Below are positions 9,601-18,761 of a stretch of 64,000 nucleotides of DNA, piece after piece. The notes beneath the pieces were generated by a model. The model had not been told where the DNA came from. It did not search any database and saw nothing but the letters and a program-made list of their open reading frames with translations. Every line of letters starts with the position of its first letter. The first letter of the stretch is position 1. This DNA comes from Symsagittifera roscoffensis (taxonomy: Eukaryota > Xenacoelomorpha > Acoela > Convolutidae). The position numbers and the translations under genes are program-made. The DNA is taken from the NCBI RefSeq assembly GCF_963678635.1, contig NC_087063.1, positions 8,528,386-8,592,385 of the forward strand. The letters are read 5' to 3'.

Positions 9601-12164
9601 CTGAAACTCTAACGCTCATTTCTTTCAAAATCATCCGTGAAAAAATGAACGAAATTGCAACAAAAAAACTAAATTTTGTGCGCTTTTCTACGGATGAACA
9701 ACCTCGACCCGGGTAAATTATCTTCTTCACGTGGTAATGCAGCATTGGTGTGTTTTTAGGTCTCGCGGAGAAGTCGAACGAGTACGAGATCCTGTCGTTC
9801 CTCGGAGGACGAATGAAGTATTGGGCGGAGAAGCAGGCGGGATCGGCCAAGAAGACTGTCGTCGACATGAGTACACATTTACCTTACAATTTTACTATTT
9901 TTAAGTGTCAATGAACGTAGTTAAGACACTTGTGCAGTTCGTGATGTTTTTTTTTCATGAAAAGTCTTTAAATTTGATCACTCTTAAATGTCTTTTGGAG
10001 GCTTGACATTCGATTTATTTTAAAATTCAATTCAAAATCAATTGCTAAAAGGAAATCACATTAGGCTCTCCAATTTAAGAAGCGGAAATGGCACAAAATG
10101 GGTGAATGACTTTCAAGTTCAAACGTGGATTTTAATTTTCAGATTTTCTAGCGGAATAAAAAAAACTTAAAATTTTGTCGACATTTTAAAATCGGCCAAA
10201 ATGATACTCCGAACTCTCCCAAATCACGATTAAGACCCTTTTTTGACAAAACATTCTATGCCACAAGTAAATACCTGAACAAATGGGCAAAAAAATTTCA
10301 AGGCAATTTTTTGAAGATTTTGAGCAAATTTTAGGGCCGGTCAGCAAAAAAAAGATTTCCTGGAATAATTTTTAAAGGGACCTCTGGGTGGTCAGGTAGT
10401 CGAATTCCCGGGGAGGAAGATTTGCTCTCCGCCCTCACTTAAATCCGCTACTGAGTTCATTGACAATTTTAACTTGTTTGTTAGCTACGCTCCTATGTTT
10501 CAGGTCTGGTTGATGTGTGCATACACATTTTTTTCGATCAAAACTGTCAATTTCAGTGCAGCGAGAACTTGGATATAATTCAGCTTCTTTTCTTTTTTTT
10601 TTTAGCTTTTGTTGTAAATATGATTTATATGACCTTTCAAAAGTGATTCGATCAATAAAAAAATAAAATCACTTTTCAAAATGCTGTGAAAATTTGTTTT
10701 AAAAAATTTGAGAACAGAAAGCTAAAAAATTTTGTTGGGATAAATCATGAATTTTTCAGCATTCAAAAGAATTTTTTGAAGCTCGAGTTAGCGGTTTTCC
10801 GGCGCGAACATGAAAAAAAGACTATTTTAATATTTTTTGCCAGCTCAAAAAAAATCAAACCTTTTTTCTTTGTGTTTAGAAACGGTCGTGGTCCAGATTT
10901 TCTGTACTGCTCGTTTAGAAACCGGCAACTCTTTTTTAGCGCAATTTTTTGTTTTTTATTAAGTACACAAAGACACTTATTAAAATTGTGTCATTTCTTT
11001 GTTTCGAAAGAAGCATTTACATTACGAGGCACTGGATAGGAGCACCATGTGGTGCCTTTAGGTCACTGGAATCAAGAGAAAAAATTTGAAACAGGTTCCA
11101 AAGTGTAAGTGGATTCCACTGACATATTTTCCGTGGATTCCGCGCACAAATACCTGTAACGTAAATTTTGTCGGCACATTAATTTTGTCGCGGATCCGCA
11201 ACAAGTATAGGTTACTGGTTGCTCCGGATTCAGAGAATTTAAACGGATTCCGCAAAGTGTTAGCAAAATCCGCATATGTAAGAGAACTCCGCAAACCTTT
11301 AAAAGTATTTTGCAAATGTATGCAGAATCCGCTTACAAACCGCGGATTCCGCTTGCAACTTTAGAATTCCGCCAACAGTTACGAATTCCACGACAGTGTA
11401 ATTTTCCTATGCACAAGTATTATCGTTTGTTTGTGGACTTTGTTGAATCCAGAACAGCAAAGAAGGTTAAAAAAAAGTAGCAAGCTTGCGGATTATGCGA
11501 CAAATCTGTTTTCAGCCTGTTGCGGAGTCCACTTACGATTGACAAAACCCTCGTTATGTAATTTTTAGATCTCCCAGTGGGATAGAGTATACTTGTTGAT
11601 ACAGTTTTTCGAAATGCGTTATTTACTTATCACCTTGACGTGCAAAACAGGAAAATAAAAAAATTCGAAAAAAGCCGTTCTTTTCATACTCCTGTAAAAC
11701 TAAAAGAAAGGTATAATAGGAACACCCAAAAGCTACCATATGCATGCGATAACTAAAACTTCACGCAAGACAAAAACTATGTAATTAACCGCACTGCTAA
11801 TTTTTATTCAGAGCACCGCAAGGAGATCGACGAGCGACGTACCCTTGATAACAAAATTGAGAATCTGCCGCACAAATTCAACCACCTGGTTGATCTAATC
11901 AACGACCGGTACTTCGACGGACAAGAAGTATTCCACATCCAAGTCAGCGACTACAAAGACATTCGGATGCTGGAAAAGGCGCGCAAAAAAGCCCCCCGCG
12001 AGATTAAGAAATCTGAAATGGGTGGGGACGGTGATAATGAACCGGAAGCGGACGACGAGGAAAGTACGGACAATGAAATTTACGAAAGGATGACAAATGA
12101 TTTCAACACGCTCATTCCAGCGCCTAAATCCGCTTCGGTTCCCTCGAAGAAACCAAAATTTTGA
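442..12164 (+). CDS. Polycystin-family channel, C-terminal 642 residues in ten exons (5' partial)
   Basis: Encodes the six-helix channel module of a polycystin (PKD1/PKD2-type TRP family; membrane cation channels or channel partners, often ciliary). Exons are 442-606, 764-935, 1380-1533, 3511-3631, 4070-4267, 5070-5324, 5961-6120, 9057-9296, 9760-9870 and 11812-12164. All have GT-AG borders and their phases join without a stop, giving 642 residues ending in TGA. In order: S1 (about 14-32), extracellular TOP domain with YPGGG and a TRAILHEFSIYSPTYNLF block, S2-S3, S4-S5, pore LLGKFSFEEL, S6, and a charged C-terminal tail. The first exon opens in phase 0 just before S1, so earlier exons must lie upstream; I see no start codon here. 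Whether it is PKD1-like (more helices and a PLAT domain upstream) or PKD2-like cannot be settled. The family assignment is firm. Lys replaces the filter Asp of PKD2. Confidence 0.93.
764..935 (+). other. Polycystin exon b: start of TOP domain
   Basis: 172 bases, phase 0 to phase 1, acceptor ctctcag and donor gtcagt. It includes DTYWDYLIDHF and the family block NLVIGYSVVRQIRIRK, equivalent to the LLG..R.RQ(L/I)(K/R)V block of PKD1/PKD2. Confidence 0.9.
1380..1533 (+). other. Polycystin exon c: TOP domain
   Basis: 154 bases, phase 1 to phase 2, acceptor tgctag and donor gtaaat. It carries two cysteines (LCMPYK and SRECNPPF) at the usual TOP-domain positions and the YGPGWVRF motif. Confidence 0.9.
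2290..3240 (+). repeat. Degenerate tandem repeat in intron 3
   Basis: Four to five related stretches recur with irregular spacing: a 'caaatctcagattaagggttcaa' type block, then 'ccaggttgtgggaa', then 'gcttacgccctaatttttgt'. Clear copies sit near 2590-2690, 2745-2840, 2945-3030 and 3035-3110. Homology was judged by eye. No coding potential is supported. Confidence 0.5.
3511..3631 (+). other. Polycystin exon d: GGG motif
   Basis: 121 bases, phase 2 to phase 0, acceptor catatag and donor gtacat. It encodes EIDGHPFWGQSATYPGGGFL, the hallmark 'W(G)...Y.GGGY' block of polycystin TOP domains. Confidence 0.9.
4070..4267 (+). other. Polycystin exon e: end of TOP domain
   Basis: 66 codons, phase 0, acceptor atttaag and donor gtagaa. 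It encodes the block FIDFYTRAILHEFSIYSPTY, equivalent to 'D..TRAVF.(D/E)F..YN' in polycystins, then DPLRLIQY leading into S2. Confidence 0.9.
4268..5069 (+). other. Intron 5, nothing recognised
   Basis: 802 bases of AT-rich intron between exons e and f. I see no gene, RNA gene or clear repeat in it. Confidence 0.6.
5070..5324 (+). other. Polycystin exon f: S2 and S3
   Basis: 85 codons, phase 0, acceptor tttttag and donor gtgagt. Two hydrophobic helices (IAVQVGLGIFLVAFIF and VIDFTVDILGVLAIVLFIYR) flank a basic loop with KSWNVID, matching the 'WN..D' start of S3. Confidence 0.9.
5325..5960 (+). other. Intron 6, nothing recognised
   Basis: 636 bases of AT-rich intron between exons f and g. Short open frames in it have no protein-like composition. 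Confidence 0.6.
5961..6120 (+). other. Polycystin exon g: S4 and start of S5
   Basis: 160 bases, phase 0 to phase 1, acceptor gtgcag and donor gtcagt. It encodes S4 with RFLKILNFNKKISMF, equivalent to the 'K(L/F).(L/F).NF(N)..(M)S' linker, then the start of S5 (DLISFAVMFVFLQA). Confidence 0.9.
6480..7600 (+). repeat. About 570-bp repeat, two tandem copies in intron 7
   Basis: Blocks recur in order at about 570-bp offset: 'gtcgagttatatatcatattagag' type sequence near 6594 and again near 7158, and 'aacgccattttgggaatcaaa' type near 6807 and near 7385. A third copy lies inverted at 13200-13520, outside the gene. No coding capacity was seen; it is probably a non-autonomous element or satellite-like unit. 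Confidence 0.55.
7692..7719 (+). repeat. T12-G16 homopolymer tract
   Basis: Twelve T (7692-7703) followed by sixteen G (7704-7719) within intron 7. The exact lengths may be affected by sequencing error. Confidence 0.8.
7986..8200. mobile_element. Small palindromic MITE-like element 1 in intron 7
   Basis: The start (aagtgaaaataaatcgattataatgg) and the end (near 8172-8200, ...aaaattgatttccacttt) are imperfect inverted complements about 215 bp apart. The inner part repeats ATAATGGATT-type words. A second similar element lies at 8735-8935. No transposase is present; it is read as a non-autonomous foldback/MITE-like copy. Confidence 0.5.
8336..8560. repeat. C-rich low-complexity tract with a C17 run
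   Basis: Many runs of 4-8 C, with a C17 run at 8398-8414. The minus strand is therefore strongly G-rich, with several G-runs able in principle to form a quadruplex. It lies in intron 7. A minus-strand open frame here is mostly glycine and low complexity, so it is not called as a gene. Confidence 0.7.
8735..8935. mobile_element. Small palindromic MITE-like element 2 in intron 7
   Basis: Arms at about 8747-8787 and 8888-8930 are near-perfect inverted complements; both contain TCAGTGTCCACAAAAG or its complement and end in an ATCGATTATAATT-type sequence. The loop is about 100 bp and includes ATAATGGAT words shared with element 1. It ends roughly 120 bp before the acceptor of the pore exon. Confidence 0.6.
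9057..9296 (+). other. Polycystin exon h: S5 end, pore and S6
   Basis: 240 bases, phase 1 to phase 1, acceptor cctcag and donor gtaagt. Pore loop LLGKFSFEELIQIDETLGAI is followed by S6 (MMLITMNIFVVILDASVGDV). The residue at the PKD2 filter-aspartate position is lysine (codon AAG at 9155-9157). Confidence 0.92.
9760..9870 (+). other. Polycystin exon i: post-S6 segment
   Basis: 111 bases, phase 1 to phase 1, acceptor tttttag and donor gtacac. A charged cytoplasmic segment with ILSFLGGRMKYWAEK resembles the short post-S6 helix of PKD1-type proteins. Confidence 0.85.
11096..11400 (+). repeat. Degenerate GGATTCCGC-type short repeat in intron 9
   Basis: The word ATTCCGC or a close variant (ggattccgc, gaattccgcc, aatccgc, aactccgc) recurs about a dozen times at 20-35 bp spacing. 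Both strands happen to be open for about 80 codons, as expected of a short-period repeat lacking stops, so I do not call a gene. Confidence 0.6.
11812..12164 (+). other. Polycystin exon j: C-terminal tail and stop
   Basis: The last exon (acceptor tattcag) encodes 116 residues ending in TGA. It begins with a charged, likely helical stretch (HRKEIDERRTLDNKIENL) and continues into a highly acidic low-complexity tail rich in E, D and G, then a basic end (KKPKF). No EF-hand is visible. Confidence 0.87.
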
Positions 12165-15100
12165 TCAGAAAGTCAATAACTGTGTGTGAGCATGAAAATA
12201 TTGAACAGAAATACTGAATACACTTTTCGTCGTGATGACTTTAAAAAACAGCGATTTAAAAAACGCTCAATAATGCAAAATGGTTTGAGTTTGTTGTGTG
12301 TAAAACTTTCAAAAAATATATATTACCAACAATTGAATTTTGGTTGTTAAGCAGTTTATTGTATGTAATATAATTGAGTAACCGGTTTTAAAGCACCATA
12401 TTTTATTTGTTCAAATTGTAGTTTGACTATCAATGGATGAAAGATTCAAAACATGAAAAAGTCACAAAACAAAATGATATTGGATAGAACCAGAAAACTG
12501 GTTTTAATGTTCTCGATTTTTAAATTGAGTCGTTTCTCTGGAAAATAATTGTACAAAAGGGAATAATTGTCGAATTAACGCTCTTTCCGTCATGCTTCGA
12601 TTGAGTTTTTTTGTTGAACAAAAAACCTTCACCGTGTTGAGAAAAAAGGCACAGAAATTTTTTGACAAGGCGATTTGAAAAAATTTGCCGACCTTTTTGA
12701 TTTATCGAGCTCTTTCGAAACCCTATAACGACGCTCTTTGGAAGAAAATGCAAAAAGAAAAGTGGCTGGCGTAAAAAAAGTACCAAATGGCGGGTCCATT
12801 GGAAATCTTTGCATCCAGAAAAAAATGGCAACCAGGCCTTTTCAGCAAGGTTCTGCAGTTTATGATATCTACTGGATTCCAGGCTGAATCAATTAGAATG
12901 TATTCGACTCACAACCAGGACTTTGCATTGAGGATTCGCGTTCATAGCAACTAGACAACATTACGCGCATCAGAATGCGCAGTTACTTTTAAGTTCAGTA
13001 GGCAATTGAAAAACAAGGATAGCCGATTGATGTGCTAATAGGACAGAATGTTTCGACCACACGCAGAGAAAAAATTGTAAGTGAATTAGGCAAAATCGAC
13101 AAAAATTGTCTTGAAAAAATGAATAACAAACAAAAATGAAATTTAAAAAAACGTTTGCAGCAATTTGAAAACTTCAATTGACAATGAAGAGCTAAATGTA
13201 GCATACAAAACTAGTTTTCTTTTTGATAAATCAATTTTTCAGAGCCTAAATGAGCATTTGAAAAGAACGATTGTTACTCGATTGCTTTACTCGCTCAAAA
13301 ATAGACTAAGACTCTCAAACCGGTTTTCTCGGGACTAATTTTGAAACTTCTTAATTGTTGCTTGAATCACAACTGAAAAAGCTTCAATATGATATATTGC
13401 TCGACACATTCCAAAGATAATTTGTGGAACCTGATTTTGCGTGGAAAACAAAAGAGGAAAAAAAAACACACCCAAATACAAAGTTCCTCACGGTTTTGAA
13501 TGGTCGAAACAAAGTTTAATTCCAACTAATTATCAACCAAAGAGAACCAAGATTTGAGCTGGTCAGTTTTGTAGGGAGAACCGCTGCCGTCTCTCTTATC
13601 TAGACTAACATGAAAGTTTTGATTATTTTTCGCAGAAACAATGTATCGCCCTCAAACAACGCACCTGGATGGTCAAGGACTTCGAATTATTTCGCCTTCT
13701 CATAAAAAACTAAGGCATTAGCGATCATTCCACCCAACAAAAGCAAAGTAGCTTGCATCAGAGAAAAAAACCTTGTGTTTCGACCGCACAAAATAATTTT
13801 AGGTTTTAAGAAAAAATTTCAACAAAAAAGTAGAAAAGTTGAAACTTTCATACTGATAAGCCTGAGCTCCACATTGTAATAAAATACGGACTATTTGGGC
13901 CAATTTTTGTTTCCCTCAATTTTGAATTAAGTCGTCACTTAACGGAGATCTGTTATGGAGGTTTGAAAATTGTCACTTTGGGTGAAAACTTAAAGGTTTT
14001 TTTTTTCAAATTTCTTTAATGAAAATTCTCAATTTTGCTAGTTAATGCGCGTTGTCTATCTTGAAACATCTTAAAACCAAACGCGCTTTGATTACCTAAA
14101 CTGAAATTTCTTTCAACTCCGTAACAACAGATAATATCAATTAAAATAATTTTACACCTTATAAGCTCAATTAACATCATTTTTAAAATTAAAAAAAAAC
14201 TTTTCTATTCTTTTGAAATCAATTGACAATTAGCTTTATCTGATTTTTGTAGCCTATTTTTCTCTTTGGTACCTTGTAAAATTCCGTATACTGTTGAAAC
14301 AATGTCTTACACTAAATCTAACCAACTCCAGTCTACAAATCAATCACAGAATCAACGCAGAAAAAGATTAGTATTACAAAAAATATATATTTATTGTTAT
14401 AACGTGCGATTTTTCAAAATTTTACTAGATAGAGAGTCGCACTTCAAAAAGAAGCAATGATTGCAAAAAAAGCTTCCTTGAAAAATATTTTTAAAAAATT
14501 ATAAGGTGAAAAATTTAATCAAATCTTCTCTGCGCAGGCTTTAATTTCAACCGAAAAACGGAAATATTCAACCCTTCTTTCCGGTCATTTTTGCATTGTT
14601 TATTTTGAATCCAAATTACGATGGAGAGTGCTCTAGTGTGATATAACACTAGGTCTAGTGCAAGCTTTCATTGAGCTAGGTAAAATCGCGCTAAGGAAAC
14701 CAATCTACACCTTAGTTCTTTCCCACTCTTAGGAGGGTTTCAGGAACTTAGACAACTGGAATTTATACGAGCAGAAAATAACGGAATTTAGACAATAACT
14801 TGCGTGCAAATTGCGTGAATTTTGTTTACAGACTTAAGTTAATTTTTGGCTGAGTAAATACTTCTTTAACGCAGGTAATTGTCTTTCCGGACGTGTTTTG
14901 AATGAATTAACTAATATCAATTTGAAGATAAAAAAATATCAAATGTTGTATAATCTAGATTTCAAAAGAAAGCTATTTAAATATTTAACTTGATTCTATT
15001 TTCAGTGCAACAAATTTAGCCACTCCTTTGCGGTCGTTTCTTATAGGGAATCAAAAATAGCAAATTTATTGCCTCAAAACCGAGAAATTTTCGTCTAAGT

Positions 15101-15474
15101 TCTTTTCCGAATCCGCATCGCGACTGATCACACGGTATTACACTCACCTTTAAAAGCCTAAAAATCAGCCAAAAGATGAAGGCTAGGACACATTTCCTTC
15201 ACAAGTCGACCGTTTAATTATCCTGTTGAAACAACATTACGATAGCGTCGAGATAGGTCTTTTTTCATCGCAAAATAAAATCATCATCGTTTTAAGTTCG
15301 AATCGCCAAGAACTAGAAAACAAAATAATGCATACTGGTTCCTGGCTCTATCAAAAAAGTTAGGCCTTTCAAATATGTTGACGAAGTTGAGGCAAAAAAA
15401 ATCAACAAATGGATTGGGTTCGAACGCGTAGATGTCTTAGAACTCGAGTTACTAGAAGATCTTATATAATAAAT
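12165..15474. other. Intergenic DNA between polycystin and SPAG6
   Basis: 3.3 kb of AT-rich sequence between the two convergent 3' ends. It holds one inverted copy of the intron 7 repeat (13200-13520). Open frames such as 12520-12831 are short, Phe/Lys-rich and lack any family signature. No RNA gene was recognised. Confidence 0.6.
13200..13520 (-). repeat. Inverted copy of the intron 7 repeat
   Basis: The reverse complement matches the 6490-6620 part of the intron 7 repeat over more than 100 bp, including GGAACTTTGTATTTG, the T-rich block, and the TCGAG..ATATATCATATT block. It shows that the unit is dispersed and is not merely a local duplication. Confidence 0.6.
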
Positions 15475-15480
15475 TTTATT
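15475..15480 (-). terminator. Candidate polyadenylation signal for SPAG6
   Basis: TTTATT on the plus strand gives AATAAA on the minus strand, about 230 bases past the SPAG6 stop. It is the best canonical signal in this AT-rich stretch, though such hexamers also arise by chance. Confidence 0.35.
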
Positions 15481-15515
15481 TACATTTTACTTAAATGGCC
15501 ATCTCTATTGGAGTA

Positions 15516-15603
15516 TATATAAGGCAGATTGAGCAACATTACCCGATAAGATTTAATGCAAATAGTTCATAAATTATTTAATGTTGCTTGCTCTGCCATA
15601 TGA
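15516..15603. repeat. Hairpin in the SPAG6 3' region
   Basis: GGCAGATTGAGCAACATTA at 15523-15541 pairs with TAATGTTGCTTGCTCTGCC near 15579-15598, with a loop of about 37 bases. It lies 105-190 bases after the SPAG6 stop and would fall in its 3' UTR. It could be a structured UTR element or a tiny foldback repeat. Confidence 0.55.
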
Positions 15604-15707
15604 AGTATCAGTTCAGTACTTTTAAAAAAAAGCACTTTAGGATGCTGGTAAATTTTAGTACGATACAGATTTAATTTCTATATATGTAGTTTAGTTGATG
15701 TTGATTC

Positions 15708-17234
15708 TCAAGCAACTGGTTGGTAGCTTTCCAATCTCTCCAATAGTGTCTCGGAATATCCTGGAGAGTAGTATTTCACGATCTCCTCTGGGTAACAGTT
15801 GTTTATAGTGTTAATATACTCAGCAAGTGCTGACCCAGGTTCGGCTTTGATGGCTTGGACTTTCTTCAAGCCACCGCTTGTGACAAACAAGCGACGTGCT
15901 TTTTGATCATGTGGTAGAACTTTACTGAATTGAGCCACAACATGTTTCAGTATGTTTGACGGGGCATCATGCAGGAGAGGCTCTAGAGCTGACAGATGTA
16001 CGCACTTCTGGAGAGAGTTCTTCAAGGCTTTCTTTGACTTCTGTTGTAGATCCTCGGATGCGTCTGTTCGAAGATAGCATTGAAGCAGCTTCGGGAAAAC
16101 GTTACGTGTTGCAACTGCTTTCGAATGCTCGGCAGTGTGACGTCCAATCTGACCTAGCGACCAACTAATAGCAGCCAGGATGTGATCTTCTGTCTCCTCT
16201 GTCATTGCTACTGATAACTGATCGACTCCTTTTGACACTATTACAGCTGTTGCTAAGCTCTCTGAATGAGCGCCAACATATCCTAGCATCATGATTCCAG
16301 GCAAACGAATATTTCCCTTCGAACTTCCTATGTAATCCACTATAGCTGCCACACCGCCAGCGTTCACGATCAGTTGTGACAATTCCGGGGTGTGCTTAGC
16401 TATTTCTCTAATAAGAGTAGCCACATTCTTCTTCACATACTCGTCCGAGTCCTGTAAGCAAGTGAGAACAGCCGGAAAAATTTCAGCCTCGACAACCATT
16501 TCAGCTAAGTCGACTGAATGTTTTGCTATCTGTGCGAGTGCAGAAAACACCTGTCGTTTCAATTTCGCATCATTGTTGAGAATCATTTGCGCTAGATGCG
16601 CAATGGCTCCAGCATCCACAACAGTTTGAGCCAATTCAGGTGAGTGTTTGGCAATATCGCTCAGTGCAGATGCCGCAATTCTTTTCAAAGATAGTTCCGG
16701 TTCTTGGATGCAAAGAACCAAGAGAGGAACCGCGCCGGCATCAACAACAGCTTGAGACAATTCAGCATTATGTCTAGCAACGTATCCAAGTGCCCAAGCA
16801 GCACTCTCTTTGACTCCAGGGTCGAACTCCTCCAGGCAAATTACCAGTGCGTCGAGTGCACCGCATTCTACCACCGAATTAGCCAGCTCAGGAGAATGTT
16901 TTGCCACCGCGCGTAGAACAAAAGCTGCAGCTTTTTTGTAGAATCGGTTCTGTTCAGCGAGAGAGTACACCAATTGAGGCAAAATATCACCCTTGACAAC
17001 AGCTAAAGCGAGGTCGTCATTATAATTTGCCAATCTTCCGAGAGCTAATGCGGCTGTCTGCTGAATAGTTGGAACAACATCCAGTAGCAGTGGGCGCAGC
17101 AAGTTCATGACACCTGCATTTTGCAAGGTCTCAATGTTTTGAGGCCTGCTTGCAAGTTCTGCGACTGTTTGCACAAACGTAGTGCGTGACTTCTGATACT
17201 GCTCGAACACCTGTAAAACTTGTCTGGAACCCAT
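15708..17234 (-). CDS. SPAG6: Sperm-associated antigen 6 (SPAG6/PF16), axoneme central-apparatus armadillo protein
   Basis: Intact frame of 508 residues, essentially the vertebrate length (about 509). SPAG6 (Chlamydomonas PF16) sits in the central pair apparatus of motile 9+2 axonemes and is needed for beating. The whole sequence is a run of armadillo repeats. Diagnostic stretches include RQVLQVFEQYQKSRTTFVQT (near the N-terminus), QQTAALALGRLANYNDDLA, AGAVPLLVLCIQEPE, ASALSDIAKHSPELAQTVV, and SNILKHVVAQFSKVLPHD plus ARRLFVTSGGLKKVQ near the C-terminus. The start was chosen because it begins MGSRQVLQVFEQ, aligning with the vertebrate N-terminus. No intron interrupts it, unlike the neighbouring polycystin gene and unlike vertebrate SPAG6. 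I see no A-tail that would prove retroposition. It converges on the polycystin gene. Confidence 0.97.
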   Translation of the reverse strand: MGSRQVLQVFEQYQKSRTTFVQTVAELASRPQNIETLQNAGVMNLLRPLLLDVVPTIQQTAALALGRLANYNDDLALAVVKGDILPQLVYSLAEQNRFYKKAAAFVLRAVAKHSPELANSVVECGALDALVICLEEFDPGVKESAAWALGYVARHNAELSQAVVDAGAVPLLVLCIQEPELSLKRIAASALSDIAKHSPELAQTVVDAGAIAHLAQMILNNDAKLKRQVFSALAQIAKHSVDLAEMVVEAEIFPAVLTCLQDSDEYVKKNVATLIREIAKHTPELSQLIVNAGGVAAIVDYIGSSKGNIRLPGIMMLGYVGAHSESLATAVIVSKGVDQLSVAMTEETEDHILAAISWSLGQIGRHTAEHSKAVATRNVFPKLLQCYLRTDASEDLQQKSKKALKNSLQKCVHLSALEPLLHDAPSNILKHVVAQFSKVLPHDQKARRLFVTSGGLKKVQAIKAEPGSALAEYINTINNCYPEEIVKYYSPGYSETLLERLESYQPVA

Positions 17235-17410
17235 TGTCGATTATAGTTAATGTCAACTGAACTAGAATGTAATAAAGAAAATTATGTTATATAATTTAAC
17301 TGATTCAGTTGCTATGGATTTTTAAAAACATCACATGGAAAAAACACATATCTCTTTTAAAAACGAATTTATGAGTTGAAAAAAACAATTACAAATCGCA
17401 TGTGCAATAT
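17235..17410. promoter_or_regulatory. Interval between SPAG6 start and LINE copy 1
   Basis: Only 176 bases separate the SPAG6 ATG from the LINE 5' end on the opposite strand. The SPAG6 5' UTR and core promoter must lie here or inside the LINE. No specific promoter motif is convincing. Confidence 0.35.
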
Positions 17411-17526
17411 GGTTTTTGCCTTCTGTTGATGTTTTTGCCTTCTTCATTTTGATCAAAAAAAATTAATTTTTTTCAAGTATATCTCCGGGTGAGGCTCTTT
17501 TGCCCCCCACTGAGTAAAACCAAGTC

Positions 17527-18751
17527 ATGAGTCAACAACAACTGACGGAGTCTCAGCTACCAATTACGGAGACAAAATTCAGAAATGTGCTAACAGCAAA
17601 CAAATCGACAACAGAAACAAAACAAATCCAAATACTCAAAATAATCCCCCCATTCTCGAGAGAAATTTTAAAGTCAGCTGAAAATCTGTCGCAGGCTTAT
17701 CGGAGTTGTGCTTCCGATATACTTAAACAATTCCCCACAACAATGCAACAGAAGATGACAATCTCAAAAACAATAACTGTGACGAAAGATGACCGCAAAC
17801 TTCATACACTGACAGTAATTGCTCCCCCCGAAGCAGAGCTATTCATAACTAGCATCAAAAGCGAAGGAATCATTCTACTTAACAGGACGATATTTCCCAT
17901 GGGATGCTTTCCAAGGTCTCATAGACCCAAGAACATTTACCCTAAACTAGCCAAAATCAAATTGTCGAACTTGCCTTATGTATGCAACGATATCGAAGCG
18001 AAATTAATTCTCAAATTGCCAGAAGACATAATTCATAGCCCCATATTCCAACGTGAGACCTGTATCGTAACTGAACCGGGTCAATATGTTTACACAAGTA
18101 GAGCCATTTTAGAAGTTAAAATTCAAAACGAAGAACAAGAGAAAAAGCTGACGGACTGGTCTTACAAATCGAGAATGGATGGCTTCAAAATGTGGGAAGG
18201 TGTAGAAATCTCGTTTCACATACCTTCACTACATGAATGTCAAAAATGCAAGATGTCTGGACGCCAAGAAAAAGGTCATCACGATGATTGGTGCAACATA
18301 GGAAACCAAATTACCAATAATCCAAATAATCAGTACCCACAAAAACCAAGCTCCAATAATGCCAATGACGAGAAAAAATGATGACGAAACAACAAGCGAT
18401 AAGTTTTGTAATGGTACCGAAAATGAAGAAGATAAGAATGTCGAAACACCACCATCTAGAGTTTTGATTAATTAATCTAAAACAAACAGTGTAGCAACTC
18501 CAAGCGAAGAAAAACAAAAGGATGAGGTTCTCAACAATCAGGTCGTAGATTTTCATTCTTACTCTGCAAAAGAAAAAAAAGACAATTTAATTATCGAAAA
18601 TAGCAAACGAAAATGTTCCTCTGACGGAAGAATGCTTACAAAAAGAGAGCGTGAAATTTCACCAACCTCTCGGTCAGTTTTAACACGGAAGAAAAGGCCT
18701 AAAATAAAATCTAAAAATAACGGAGAAGACTTGGTTGGAGAGAAGTGTTAG
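17527..18751 (+). pseudogene. LINE copy 1 ORF1 (nucleic-acid-binding, zinc knuckle), frame broken
   Basis: Open from ATG at 17527 for 284 codons, to a stop created at 18379-18381. The homologous stretch continues in another frame to TAG at 18749-18751 with a basic tail (TRKKRPKIKSKNN). The central part includes PFSREILKSAENLSQAYRSC and a Cys/His cluster, HECQKCKMSGRQEKGHHDDW followed by Cys, consistent with a CCHC-type knuckle. LINE ORF1 proteins bind the element RNA and act as chaperones. Copy 2 lacks the premature stop at the equivalent position, so this is a copy-specific lesion. Confidence 0.75.
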
Positions 18752-18761
18752 CAAAATTTCT

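Noticed and set aside
11058-11364. Overlapping open frames on both strands in intron 9
   Set aside because: Openness on both strands follows from the short-period GGATTCCGC repeat lacking stop words.
12520-12831. 103-codon minus-strand open frame between polycystin and SPAG6
   Set aside because: Phe/Lys-rich, no motif, AT-rich intergenic DNA; a chance frame is the simplest reading.
14266-14460. Short plus-strand frame downstream of polycystin
   Set aside because: Asn/Gln/Lys-rich and only 64 codons; no start context or family resemblance.
15600-15700. Poly(A) tail of a SPAG6 retrocopy
   Set aside because: The A-run near 15626 is on the plus strand; a retrocopy tail of this minus-strand gene would appear as T on the plus strand.
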